The notes under the pieces are model-generated. The model did not search any database. It saw only the letters and a list, made by a program, of their open reading frames with translations, and was not told the DNA's origin. The translations under genes were made by a program, and so were the position numbers. A stretch of DNA of 23,276 nucleotides, taken from Butyrivibrio sp. Lineage in GTDB: Bacteria > Bacillota_A > Clostridia > Lachnospirales > Lachnospiraceae. The stretch covers positions 1 through 23,276 of the forward strand of contig JAILOW010000200.1 of assembly GCA_024690635.1 (NCBI GenBank). The letters run 5' to 3'. Shown one piece after another: positions 1 through 8,548 of the stretch. Position 1 is the first letter of the stretch, and every line of letters starts with the position of its first letter.

Positions 1-2
1 TC

Positions 3-860
3 TCAGCAGGTACAGCGCAGCGCCTTGTTAACATCGAAGGTTACATGCCCGGAAGAGAGGTAGTTATCCTTGGTTCAGGAGACATTGGACTTATCATGGC
101 CCGCAGAATGACTCTCGAAGGAGCAAAGGTCAAGGTTGTAGCAGAGCTTATGCCATACTCGGGCGGTCTTAAGAGAAACATTGTTCAGTGTCTTGATGAC
201 TATAATATTCCACTTAAGCTCTCACACACGGTTGTTGATATTGAGGGTAAAGAGCATGTTACAGCGGTTACCATCGCTGAGGTTGGCCCTGACAGAAAGC
301 CTATCCCCGGAACAGAAGAGAGATATACCTGTGATACACTCCTTCTTTCCTGCGGACTTATCCCTGAGAACGAGCTTTCAAGATCAGCCGGCGTAAACAT
401 GAGCCCCATCACATCAGGCCCTGTTGTTAACGAGTCCCTTGAGACCAATATCCCCGGTGTATTTGCATGTGGTAACGTTCTTCACGTACACGACCTTGTA
501 GACTATGTTTCCGAGGAAGCTAAGCGTGCAGGCGAAAATGCTGTTAAGTACATCAAGGATGGCTGCAAGGAAGCTGATAACAGCAAGGTTATCGAGCTTA
601 CAGCAACAGACGGCGCAAGATACACAGTACCCAGCACCATTAACACAGAGCGCATGGACGATCTTCTTACCGTTCGTTTCAGAGTAGGCGATGTTTACAA
701 GAATTCCTTCGTAAGCGTATACTTTGACGACGAAAGAGTAATGCACAACCAGAAGAGAATCCTCGCACCCGGCGAGATGGAACAGGTTATCCTCAGAAAG
801 AGCGAACTGGCAAAGTATCCTGACCTTAAGAAGATAACTGTTAAGATTGAGAAGGATTGA
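3..860 (+). CDS. NAD(P)/FAD-dependent oxidoreductase, 5'-truncated by window edge
   Basis: The open frame runs in from the left edge without a stop (first residues SAGTAQRLVNIEGYMPGREV), so the internal ATG at 45 is not the start. The visible part has a Rossmann nucleotide-binding motif (VVILGSGDIG) and, near residue 145, a FAD-binding segment (TNIPGVFACGNVLHVHDLVDY) typical of the pyridine nucleotide-disulphide oxidoreductase fold. An additional ~90-residue C-terminal domain follows. It sits 15 bases before a DUF1667 gene. From family knowledge, such pairs commonly accompany a GlpA-type glycerol-3-phosphate dehydrogenase in Firmicutes, which makes this a GlpB-like electron-transfer partner by inference. 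The upstream gene that would confirm this lies outside the window. The broad family is secure; the substrate is not. Confidence 0.88.
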   Translation, partial: SAGTAQRLVNIEGYMPGREVVILGSGDIGLIMARRMTLEGAKVKVVAELMPYSGGLKRNIVQCLDDYNIPLKLSHTVVDIEGKEHVTAVTIAEVGPDRKPIPGTEERYTCDTLLLSCGLIPENELSRSAGVNMSPITSGPVVNESLETNIPGVFACGNVLHVHDLVDYVSEEAKRAGENAVKYIKDGCKEADNSKVIELTATDGARYTVPSTINTERMDDLLTVRFRVGDVYKNSFVSVYFDDERVMHNQKRILAPGEMEQVILRKSELAKYPDLKKITVKIEKD

Positions 861-875
861 TAGGAGGCAAAGATA

Positions 876-1241
876 ATGGAAAAGAGAGAACTTACATGCA
901 TAGGATGTCCTATGGGCTGCCTTCTTACAGTTTCAATGGAAAACGGTGAGGTTACTGAGGTAACCGGCAACACCTGTCAGAAGGGTGACATCTATGCCAG
1001 AAAAGAAGTAACAAATCCCACCAGGATCGTAACCAGCACGGTTAAGATCGCAGGCGGAGACAAGGAGAGGATCTCCTGCAAGACTGCAAACGATATTCCC
1101 AAGGGAAAGATCTTTGAAGTCATGAAAGATATCGATGCAGCTGAGGTTAAAGCTCCCGCAAAGATCGGCGATGTTCTCATCAAGGACGTAGCCGGAACCG
1201 GCGTTGATGTTATCGCTACAAGAAACGTTGAAGCGGTTTAA
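876..1241 (+). CDS. DUF1667 family protein with Cys cluster
   Basis: A 121-residue protein starting at ATG 876, with a perfect AGGAGG site at 862-867. Four N-terminal cysteines (C8, C11, C15 and C34, spaced CxxCxxxC then C) look like a metal or iron-sulphur site. The rest is a small beta-rich domain with no signal peptide or membrane segment, so it is probably cytoplasmic. Proteins of this family (DUF1667) are typically encoded directly after GlpA/GlpB-like flavoproteins, as here, so a role as a redox subunit or electron carrier for the upstream enzyme is likely. No biochemical function is established that I can name. The gene ends 12 bases before a strong terminator and is the last of its operon. 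Confidence 0.88.
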   Translation: MEKRELTCIGCPMGCLLTVSMENGEVTEVTGNTCQKGDIYARKEVTNPTRIVTSTVKIAGGDKERISCKTANDIPKGKIFEVMKDIDAAEVKAPAKIGDVLIKDVAGTGVDVIATRNVEAV

Positions 1242-1253
1242 AAGCTAATACTT

Positions 1254-1288
1254 AAAGGCCCTGAGATTACATTCTCAGGGCCTTTTTT
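1254..1288 (+). terminator. Rho-independent terminator after DUF1667 gene
   Basis: A near-perfect inverted repeat: AAAGGCCCTGAGA at 1254-1266 pairs with its complement at 1273-1285 around a 6-base loop. The 3' arm runs into a T tract at 1283-1288. It ends the oxidoreductase operon and insulates it from the next promoter. Confidence 0.93.
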
Positions 1289-1322
1289 ATGATTAAAGAC
1301 GCTCAATATTCAGTTCACTTTT

Positions 1323-1351
1323 TTGCACTATAACATTATGGGGGTTATAAT
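1323..1351 (+). promoter_or_regulatory. Putative sigma-A promoter for the MMPL/GLUG unit
   Basis: A consensus -10 TATAAT at 1346-1351 lies exactly 17 bases after TTGCAC at 1323-1328 (3 of 6 match to TTGACA). It falls in the 100-base gap between the terminator and the MMPL start, leaving a leader of about 35 bases. A GAGGGTGA ribosome site at about 1378-1385 precedes the ATG at 1392. No operator repeat was seen. Confidence 0.6.
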
Positions 1352-1391
1352 TAAATAAGGGTTTTAATTTTACTTATGAGGGTGAAACTGA

Positions 1392-3917
1392 ATGGAAAAA
1401 AAGGAAAAAGCAGGCAATAGTGTCATGCTTAAAATCTGTGCGTTTATCGTTGATAAACGTAATCTGTTCTTTCTTATTTACGCACTTCTTGCCATCTTTT
1501 CGGCAATATCCAGAAACTGGGTAAAAGTTGAAAACCAGCTTGCCGAGTATCTTCCCGGTACTTCGGAAACAAGGCAGGGCCTTGATCTTATGGAGGAGCA
1601 GTTTATGACCTACGGCTCCGTAAAGGTTATGGTGGCCAATATATCCTATGATCAGGCGCTTGTGATCAAAGAAGACATCGAAAGCATGGAGGATGTCTTT
1701 TCGGCAAGCCTTGACGATACAGATGAGCATTACAACAACGGTTCTGCTCTTTTTGATATTACCTTCAACTATGATCAGAATGATAAACAGTGTCTGACAG
1801 CACTTGAAAAGGTGGAAGAGTATTTTAAGCCCTATGATTCCTATATTTCAACGTCTCTTGGCGACATTCAGTCGGAGCTTATCGATGAGGAGATGAAGGT
1901 CATCTCGGCCCTTGTTGTCATAATAGTTGTTGCGGTTTTGCTTCTTACATCCCAGGCCTATGCCGAGGTTCCGGTTCTTCTTATTACCTTCGGAAGCGCA
2001 GCTTTGGTACAGATGGGAACCAATTTCCTTCTTGGAACAATTTCTTTTGTATCGGATTCCGTAACCATAGTCCTTCAGCTTGCGCTGTCTGTGGACTACG
2101 CGGTCATATTCCTTAACAGATACAAGGAAGAGCACGAAAACCTTCCAAGCCGTGAAGCATGCATTTTGGCTCTTTCCAAATCGATTCCCGAAATCTCGGG
2201 AAGCTCCCTTACCACCATAGGCGGTCTGATAGCCATGCTGTTTATGCAGTTTGGCATAGGACGGGACATGGGTATCGTGCTGATAAAGGCTATATTACTC
2301 AGCCTTTTGTCGGTATTTCTTTTGATGCCCGGCGTTATCATGCTCTTTGCTGTTCCCATGGAAAAGACAAGGCATAAGAACTTTATTCCCAAGATCCCCT
2401 TTGTGGGCAAGTTCGCCTATGCATCAAGATATGTGGTGGCACCTTTGTTTGTGGTAGCCATCATAGCAGCCAACAGGATTTCTTCAGGCACACCCTATGT
2501 TTACGGCTATTCCAGGATAACTCCGCCTCTTATCAACAGAGTTCAGGAAGCCCAGAACATGCAGAAAGACAACTTCAGGTCTGATACCATGATGGCCCTT
2601 GTCTTTCCGGCAAAGGACTATGACGATGAAAAAGAGCTTATTGATGATATCCTTCGTAATCCCAATGTTTCCTCCGTTACGGGCCTTGCCAATACTGAGG
2701 CGTTAAACGGTTACACCCTTACGGAAAAGCTGACTCCAAGGCAGTTTTCCGAGCTTTTGGATGTTGACTATGAAATAGCGGAGCTTGTCTACGCAGCCTA
2801 TGCGGTAAATGACGAGGACTATGCCAAGGCGGTCAACGGCCTTGCCAATTACAGAGTTCCCCTTATCGATATGTTCATGTTTGTTTATCAGGAAGTCAGC
2901 GAAGGATACGTGACTCTTGATGATGAGCTGATGGATAAGCTCAATGAAGCAAACAGGATGATGACCTTTGCAAAGAACCAGCTTAGGGGCGAAGAATATT
3001 CGAGAATACTGGTTTACACAACTCTTCCGGAGGAATCCGAAGAGACCTTTGAGTTTGTAAATGAACTTCACAGGATCGCAGAAAAACACTACGACGCGGA
3101 TAAGATATTCGTTGTGGGAGAAACTGTGAGCCAGCTGGATCTTAAAAAGTGTTTTGCAAGAGATAACACCGTTACCAGCGTAATCTCCATTCTGGCGGTT
3201 CTTGTGGTGCTTCTTTTTACCTTTAAATCCGCAGGAATGCCTGTTCTTTTGATCGCAGTTATTCAGGGCTGTATCTGGATCAATTTCTCGGTTCCGGCCC
3301 TGCAGCACGACAATCTGTTTTTCCTTGGATACCTGATCGTAAGCTCCATTCAGATGGGCGCCAATATCGACTATGCCATCGTTATTGCGGGCAGGTACAC
3401 GGAACTTAGAGGAACAATGGGCAAAAGAGATGCCATCATAGAAACCATGAATCTTTCATTTCCTACCATCATAACTTCCGGAACCATGCTGGCGGTGGCA
3501 GGAACACTCATAGGTAAGATGACTTCGGACTGCGCAATCTACGGTATCGGAAAATGCCTTGGACGAGGAACCATTATTTCCATTCTGATCACTATGTTTG
3601 TTCTTCCCCAGATCCTTCTTGTGGGAGATAAAGTCATTGAACTTACGGCTTTTGTTATGAATATGCCTCTTCAGACCAGACAGATCGCCGGTTCCATGAG
3701 AATCGACGGTATAGTTCGCGGTCATATTGATGGAAACGTAACGGGTGTTATGCATGCGGTTGTAAGAGGTAATGTCAGTGCCTTTATTGAAAGCGGCGAT
3801 GTGAAAACTCTGGAGGATGAAGAAAATAACGAAGCTCCGCCGGATGAGGCTTTGACTGAGAAGGCTCTGTTGTCTGACGAAGGTGGCACTGATGAATCCG
3901 GAAAGGAGGGCCTGTAA
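1392..3917 (+). CDS. MMPL/RND family transporter with bactofilin-like C-terminal tail
   Basis: An 841-residue integral membrane protein with the two-fold repeat of the RND/MMPL superfamily. TM1 is near residues 25-42, followed by an extracytoplasmic domain (about 45-160) and a TM bundle. A second extracytoplasmic domain (about 370-590) and a second bundle follow. Both halves keep the Asp-Tyr pair used for proton relay in MmpL-type pumps: D235-Y236 (LALSVDYAVIF) and D660-Y661 (GANIDYAIVIA). A proton-driven exporter is therefore likely; the substrate cannot be read and may be a lipid, peptide or other amphiphile. After the last TM, residues ~769-803 form a short Gly/Val/Ile repeat (IDGIVRGHIDGNVTGV, then VVRGNVSA) resembling bactofilin-type beta-helix turns. 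An acidic tail follows. One base separates its stop from the next gene, so the two are almost certainly co-expressed. Confidence 0.9.
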   Translation: MEKKEKAGNSVMLKICAFIVDKRNLFFLIYALLAIFSAISRNWVKVENQLAEYLPGTSETRQGLDLMEEQFMTYGSVKVMVANISYDQALVIKEDIESMEDVFSASLDDTDEHYNNGSALFDITFNYDQNDKQCLTALEKVEEYFKPYDSYISTSLGDIQSELIDEEMKVISALVVIIVVAVLLLTSQAYAEVPVLLITFGSAALVQMGTNFLLGTISFVSDSVTIVLQLALSVDYAVIFLNRYKEEHENLPSREACILALSKSIPEISGSSLTTIGGLIAMLFMQFGIGRDMGIVLIKAILLSLLSVFLLMPGVIMLFAVPMEKTRHKNFIPKIPFVGKFAYASRYVVAPLFVVAIIAANRISSGTPYVYGYSRITPPLINRVQEAQNMQKDNFRSDTMMALVFPAKDYDDEKELIDDILRNPNVSSVTGLANTEALNGYTLTEKLTPRQFSELLDVDYEIAELVYAAYAVNDEDYAKAVNGLANYRVPLIDMFMFVYQEVSEGYVTLDDELMDKLNEANRMMTFAKNQLRGEEYSRILVYTTLPEESEETFEFVNELHRIAEKHYDADKIFVVGETVSQLDLKKCFARDNTVTSVISILAVLVVLLFTFKSAGMPVLLIAVIQGCIWINFSVPALQHDNLFFLGYLIVSSIQMGANIDYAIVIAGRYTELRGTMGKRDAIIETMNLSFPTIITSGTMLAVAGTLIGKMTSDCAIYGIGKCLGRGTIISILITMFVLPQILLVGDKVIELTAFVMNMPLQTRQIAGSMRIDGIVRGHIDGNVTGVMHAVVRGNVSAFIESGDVKTLEDEENNEAPPDEALTEKALLSDEGGTDESGKEGL

Positions 3918-3918
3918 T

Positions 3919-6900
3919 ATGAAAAAGAGATTATTGGCCGTTCTTTTGGCGGGTATGATGTTTACAGACTCCTTTGTTATGTCTTTTGCTGCGGAAGAAA
4001 CAACTGAAGCAGAAGAAAAAAAGGAGGCTCTTGAGGGTAAGTCGGAGGATCCCGTTACAGGCACTCAGCAAAGAGAAGAAGACAAAGAAGAGGATGTGGA
4101 TGAAGACATCCGCCAGCAGCTTGATGAGCTTATCCCTGATCAGATACAGACTATAGAGATCGCGACGGCTGAGGATCTTTTAGATCTTGCAGATAAGTGC
4201 AGGCTTGATACATGGTCGGTAAATAAAAGAGTGGTCCTTACCGAAAATATTACCCTTCTTGGAAAGGACTTTCAGGGCATCCCCACTTTCGGCGGAGAAT
4301 TTGACGGTCAGGGCCACACCATTGAGGGCTTTGCCATATCGGACAGCATTTCCTACGGCGGATTTTTTGTAGATGTTCAAAAGACAGCACTTATCAGAAA
4401 CCTCAATGTTGAAGGCGCTGTGACACCCTCGTCAAATCCCATTATCATCGGAGGAATTGCAGGTGATAACTACGGAATCATAAGAGACTGCACCTTTAAG
4501 GGAATAGTAAGCGGCAATGACTATATTGGCGGTATTGCGGGCATAAATGAGCTTTCCGGCAATATCATGTTCTGCTCTTCGGAAGGATTTGTTAGCGGCA
4601 AGCATTTTACAGGCGGTATCTGCGGCGAAAACATGGGAAATATCGCCAATTGTCAAAATGAGATGCTGGTAAATACCACAAACACAGATACCCAGATAAC
4701 TGTGGATTCCATGGAGACCCTGAATAAGGTGCTGAATCTTATGAAGAACGGCACAGACGATGACGACGAAGCAAGGCAGGATGTGACTGTTTCCGATACG
4801 GGCGGCATCGCAGGTCTTTCCATCGGTATCATCACAAGATCCATAAATAACGGAGATATCGGCTACGAGCACGTGGGCTATAACGTTGGCGGAATCGCCG
4901 GAAGGCAGTCCGGATATATACTTGGCTGCTCAAATAACGGAAAAGTTCAGGGAAGAAAAGATGTTGGCGGCATTGTTGGACAGGCTGAGCCCTATATAAC
5001 TGTGGATCTTTCTACGGATATTGCCTATCAGCTCTCCGAGAATATAGCAAAGCTCCATGATACCGTAACAGCCACTTTAAATGATGCCAAAAATCAGTCG
5101 GATGTCATAACCGCAAGGCTTGGTGTAATACAGAAATTTACTGCAGGAGCCGTTGACGATACCAGATTTATAGCTACGGGGACCGTTGATTTTGTAAACG
5201 GCGTGACGGATGCTGCAAACTCAGTTATTTCAAGGGTTGACTATGTAATAGACGAGGCTTCGAAAAAGGGTGGCATGATGGATCAGGCTGCATCGGCTGC
5301 AAAGAATGCCTCTATTTCCACCAAAAATATTGCAAAGACTGTAAGAGACTTAAATCTTGAGCAGTACTTAAAAGACGGAGAAAAGGACGAATACGACCAG
5401 GCAGTCAATGCCCTTGAAAGCGTTACGTCCCAGTATAATGCCAATTATGAGACGGCATACAAGCCTTATTACAACGAGTATCTTCATAAAAACGGATCGG
5501 GAGACCTAAAGTTTTCTTTATCCGGAGGAGATATCATTGACAGAGACCCTTCCGTAAGCGCAGCTGCCGAGATTGAGGCTCAGTCTGGAAAAACGCTATA
5601 TTCCGGAAAATGGATCCACTATATTTCAGAGTCTGAGCAAAAGGACTTTCCGCTTGAGGGGGATTCAGAGCCCGCGGAGGCAGACAAGGCCCTTAACGTG
5701 GAGGCAAAGGCCTATGCTGCAGATAAGGCAAAACAGTATGCTGAGGAAAAGTTCCAGACGCCGGAAGGATATGAGGAATATACAAGCATGGAGGCGGTTT
5801 CGGCGGATGCCAGCAAAAAGCTTCTTGACCTGATCTACAGGCATCTTCCCGAGATGACAAAAGCTGCCAGAGCAGATGCTGAAAAAGCGGCGGGAGCAAT
5901 TGAAGATGCTTCCGATGATCTATACGGAGCAACGGATTCAGCAAGGAAGATATCAGGAACTCTTTCCGGATATGATGACATAGCTGTTCCAAGCCTTAGC
6001 GCTGATTACAAGGCACATACAGCATCCCTTGCGGATAATATGCAGGGAATGAACGACAACTTCGGAATACTGAATCAGGAAGTTAACGGAGCTACGGGAG
6101 TTCTGGTGGACGATCTAAGGGACATAAGCGATCAGTTCAACAATATCCTTGAGCTTTATACAGATGCCATAGACGGAGTTCTTGAAAAAGACTACACCAC
6201 AGTATTTTCTGATACATCCTATGAAGAGGCGGCATATACAACCGATGCAACGGTGGATTCCTGCTTTAATTTCGGAGTATGCGAAGGAGATATAAGCGTT
6301 TCGGGAATTGCTGGCACCATGGCTGTTGAATATGACTTTGATATGGAAAGTCAGATTACCGGTATAAAAGATGCCAATCTTAATTCATCTTTTTTGACCA
6401 AGTGCGTCCTTAGAAACAACCGCAACTACGGAAGCGCAACAAGCCAGAAGGACTACGCAGGAGGTATCTGCGGACGTCAGGAGATGGGAACCATCTTAAA
6501 CTGTGGAAGCTACGGTGCCATTGGATCAACCTCCGGAGATTATGTGGGAGGCGTTGCCGGAGCATCTTTATCCTACATTGTCCATTCCTACGGTAAAGGC
6601 GAGCTTGAGGGAAGAAGCTATATCGGCGGTATAGCAGGAGATGGCAAGAACATAAAGGACAGCGTTTCCCTGGTGGATATAAAAAGTACAGGAAACTGGT
6701 TCGGAGCTATAGCAGGGCATGTGGATGAAAAAGGAGAAGTAAGAAGCAACTTCTTTGTAAGTGATGACCTTGCAGGTATCGACAGAGTGAGCTATTCCCT
6801 GAAGGCAGAGCCCATAAACTACAGCAGGCTAAAGAATATTGAAGACATTCCATATGAATTCAATGCCCTCACCGTTACATATATCCTTGAGGATGAGGAT

Positions 6901-7761
6901 CTTGAAGGGGGAAAAGAAAAGATAGCTGTTGTAAACAAAAACTACGGCGACAGTCTTGAAGAGAGCGAGTATCCCGGAGTAAAGAATAAGGATGGATACT
7001 ACGTTTCATGGGATATTACAAAGATCGACAGCTTAAAGACGGATGCCACTATAACAGCGCAGTATAACAAGTACAGGACCACCATATCGGGCGATGAGCC
7101 TGATGAAAGTATCAACCAGTCGGATATTCTGGTGGACGGACGCTTTAAAGAGGGCGAAAAACTCACTGTAGAAAGAGAACTTCGGGAGTTTAAGTCCAAG
7201 AAAGCGGACCTTCCCATGAGAATGAACGTTATCCATGTGATCATTCCGGATGACGGCAGCAAGACTCACCAGATCAGGTTCAGACCCGTGGACGGACTGG
7301 TGGATGTTGTTACAAAGGTCGGTAAATACACCGGAGAGAAGGTCATCCTGTATCAGGTTGTTGATGATGAAAGAGTTGAGCTTACTCCCACAGGAGAAGT
7401 TGGCAAGTACACGACCTACGAGATAGAAGGCAATGATATCACTCTTGTTTCCGAATATGAGGGAATGTGGACCATATTGGGCGGAATACTGGCAATAGCG
7501 GTCATTATCCTCATAATAGTGGTAGTCATCATCGTCGTGACCATTGTTATGATAAAGAAACACGGAAGACAGGCTCCCAGGATTTTCAGGCGTTTTGTAA
7601 AGACAGTTTCCGACAAGATAGAAAGCAAAGAAACCATCTTTTACGATGATTCTGCGGAAGAAAAGAAGCAGGAACAGACGCAGGAGGAGAAGAAAGAAGA
7701 GAATGAAGACGGAAACGGAGACGAAAAGAAGCTTTCACAGGAAGATAAAAATAACGAATGA
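3919..7761 (+). CDS. Exported GLUG-repeat protein with long helical insert and C-terminal anchor
   Basis: The start is ATG 3919, not the longer frame at 3883, because GGAGGG at 3905-3910 is correctly spaced and a signal peptide begins there (MKKRLLAVLLAGMMFTDSFV, cleavage near SFA-A). That gives 1280 residues. Order: signal peptide; acidic linker (~25-70); GLUG block 1 (~115-355, repeated GGIAG/GGICG/GGIVG turns); a mostly helical, Ala/Asp-rich region with coiled-coil character (~355-760); GLUG block 2 (~774-944, GGICG, GGVAG, GGIAG). Then comes an InlB-B/Flg_new-like repeat (~987-1054, GYYVSWDI ... ITAQY), another beta domain, one TM helix (~1184-1212) and a charged cytoplasmic tail. It is a type I membrane protein facing outward. 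Its place directly behind the MMPL gene suggests a dedicated partner of that transporter, or a surface protein made with it. I do not recognise a named function. Confidence 0.85.
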   Translation: MKKRLLAVLLAGMMFTDSFVMSFAAEETTEAEEKKEALEGKSEDPVTGTQQREEDKEEDVDEDIRQQLDELIPDQIQTIEIATAEDLLDLADKCRLDTWSVNKRVVLTENITLLGKDFQGIPTFGGEFDGQGHTIEGFAISDSISYGGFFVDVQKTALIRNLNVEGAVTPSSNPIIIGGIAGDNYGIIRDCTFKGIVSGNDYIGGIAGINELSGNIMFCSSEGFVSGKHFTGGICGENMGNIANCQNEMLVNTTNTDTQITVDSMETLNKVLNLMKNGTDDDDEARQDVTVSDTGGIAGLSIGIITRSINNGDIGYEHVGYNVGGIAGRQSGYILGCSNNGKVQGRKDVGGIVGQAEPYITVDLSTDIAYQLSENIAKLHDTVTATLNDAKNQSDVITARLGVIQKFTAGAVDDTRFIATGTVDFVNGVTDAANSVISRVDYVIDEASKKGGMMDQAASAAKNASISTKNIAKTVRDLNLEQYLKDGEKDEYDQAVNALESVTSQYNANYETAYKPYYNEYLHKNGSGDLKFSLSGGDIIDRDPSVSAAAEIEAQSGKTLYSGKWIHYISESEQKDFPLEGDSEPAEADKALNVEAKAYAADKAKQYAEEKFQTPEGYEEYTSMEAVSADASKKLLDLIYRHLPEMTKAARADAEKAAGAIEDASDDLYGATDSARKISGTLSGYDDIAVPSLSADYKAHTASLADNMQGMNDNFGILNQEVNGATGVLVDDLRDISDQFNNILELYTDAIDGVLEKDYTTVFSDTSYEEAAYTTDATVDSCFNFGVCEGDISVSGIAGTMAVEYDFDMESQITGIKDANLNSSFLTKCVLRNNRNYGSATSQKDYAGGICGRQEMGTILNCGSYGAIGSTSGDYVGGVAGASLSYIVHSYGKGELEGRSYIGGIAGDGKNIKDSVSLVDIKSTGNWFGAIAGHVDEKGEVRSNFFVSDDLAGIDRVSYSLKAEPINYSRLKNIEDIPYEFNALTVTYILEDEDLEGGKEKIAVVNKNYGDSLEESEYPGVKNKDGYYVSWDITKIDSLKTDATITAQYNKYRTTISGDEPDESINQSDILVDGRFKEGEKLTVERELREFKSKKADLPMRMNVIHVIIPDDGSKTHQIRFRPVDGLVDVVTKVGKYTGEKVILYQVVDDERVELTPTGEVGKYTTYEIEGNDITLVSEYEGMWTILGGILAIAVIILIIVVVIIVVTIVMIKKHGRQAPRIFRRFVKTVSDKIESKETIFYDDSAEEKKQEQTQEEKKEENEDGNGDEKKLSQEDKNNE

Positions 7762-7773
7762 TACCGTAAAAAT

Positions 7774-7808
7774 GAGGGTTGGGCGGTTGCATTGCCCGCC
7801 CTCTTTTT
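7774..7808 (+). terminator. Terminator of the MMPL/GLUG unit
   Basis: A GC-rich hairpin (GAGGG at 7774-7778 with CCCTC at 7799-7803, plus an inner GGGC/GCCC stem) is followed by T5 at 7804-7808. It starts 13 bases after the stop codon of the GLUG protein. Its loop overlaps the putative -35 of the next promoter. Confidence 0.85.
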
Positions 7809-7815
7809 CTATAAT
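7787..7815 (+). promoter_or_regulatory. Putative sigma-A promoter of the atp operon, overlapping the terminator
   Basis: A consensus -10 TATAAT at 7810-7815 is preceded, with exactly 17 bases of spacer, by TTGCAT at 7787-7792. That -35 lies in the loop of the preceding terminator hairpin. The predicted leader is short (about 22 bases) and carries only a G-rich, non-canonical ribosome site (GGGGG at about 7835-7839) before the atpB ATG at 7845. Confidence 0.6.
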
Positions 7816-7844
7816 AAATAAAGAATTTTCGTTCGGGGGTTATT

Positions 7845-8528
7845 ATGCGGGAACTGTTAAATGAACTCTTAAAAGAGGACAAGACTCTTATCCATGTTCC
7901 TTTTGGAAACGGCCTTTTTGACATATGCAAATCGGTGGTTGTTTCCTGGGGAGTCCTGGCTGTTCTTATCATTCTGATACTTGTTTTTACCCACAATATG
8001 AAAGTACACAATATCTCCAAGCGGCAGGCGGCTGTTGAGTCCATAGCGTTATGGCTTCGAAATACCGCAAGAGGAATGCTTGGTGAGGAGGCGGAAGGCT
8101 ATGCCGAGTACATTGTAACTGTGCTTGTGTTCATAGGTGTCTCCAATATGGTGGGACTTTTTGGTTTCACACCGCCTACAATGGACCTTAATGTGACCAT
8201 TGCTTTTTCTCTTATGAGCATCGTTCTTGTTGAGGCAGCGGGCATCATTAAAAAAGGACCCAAGGGGTGGCTCAAGGGCTTTGCACAGCCCATGGCGGTC
8301 ATTGCGCCCATGAATGTTTTAGAGCTTGCCATCAGACCTTTGTCACTGTGCATGCGACTTTTCGGTAACATCCTTGGAGCTACCGTTATCATGGAGCTGA
8401 TCAAGGCTGTGGTTCCGGTTGTTCTTCCGGCGGCCCTCAGCGTTTACTTTGATCTTTTTGATGGAGCGATACAGGCTTACGTCTTTGTATTTCTTACATC
8501 ACTATATATAAAAGAAGCAGTTGAATAA
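7845..8528 (+). CDS. atpB: ATP synthase F0 subunit a
   Basis: A 227-residue polytopic membrane protein that forms the ion half-channels next to the c ring. The family signature lies around residues 164-183 (RPLSLCMRLFGNILGATVI). It includes R171, equivalent to the essential stator arginine aR210 of E. coli. Q210 in the last helix (GAIQAYVF) matches the conserved C-terminal Gln. The length is slightly short but typical of compact Firmicute a subunits. It is the first gene of the operon; no atpI precedes it. The ribosome site is a poor G-run, while the next gene has a strong one. Confidence 0.96.
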   Translation: MRELLNELLKEDKTLIHVPFGNGLFDICKSVVVSWGVLAVLIILILVFTHNMKVHNISKRQAAVESIALWLRNTARGMLGEEAEGYAEYIVTVLVFIGVSNMVGLFGFTPPTMDLNVTIAFSLMSIVLVEAAGIIKKGPKGWLKGFAQPMAVIAPMNVLELAIRPLSLCMRLFGNILGATVIMELIKAVVPVVLPAALSVYFDLFDGAIQAYVFVFLTSLYIKEAVE

Positions 8529-8548
8529 CTGAAAGGAGATTTTTAAAT

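Noticed and set aside
3883..3918. Longer start for the GLUG protein at 3883
   Set aside because: It overlaps the end of the MMPL gene, lacks a ribosome site, and adds 12 residues before a clean signal peptide that starts at 3919 behind GGAGGG.
4400..6700. DNA tandem repeats in the GLUG gene
   Set aside because: The repetition is at the protein level only (GGIAG-type turns with different codons and spacing); no direct DNA repeat array, CRISPR array or mobile-element end was seen.
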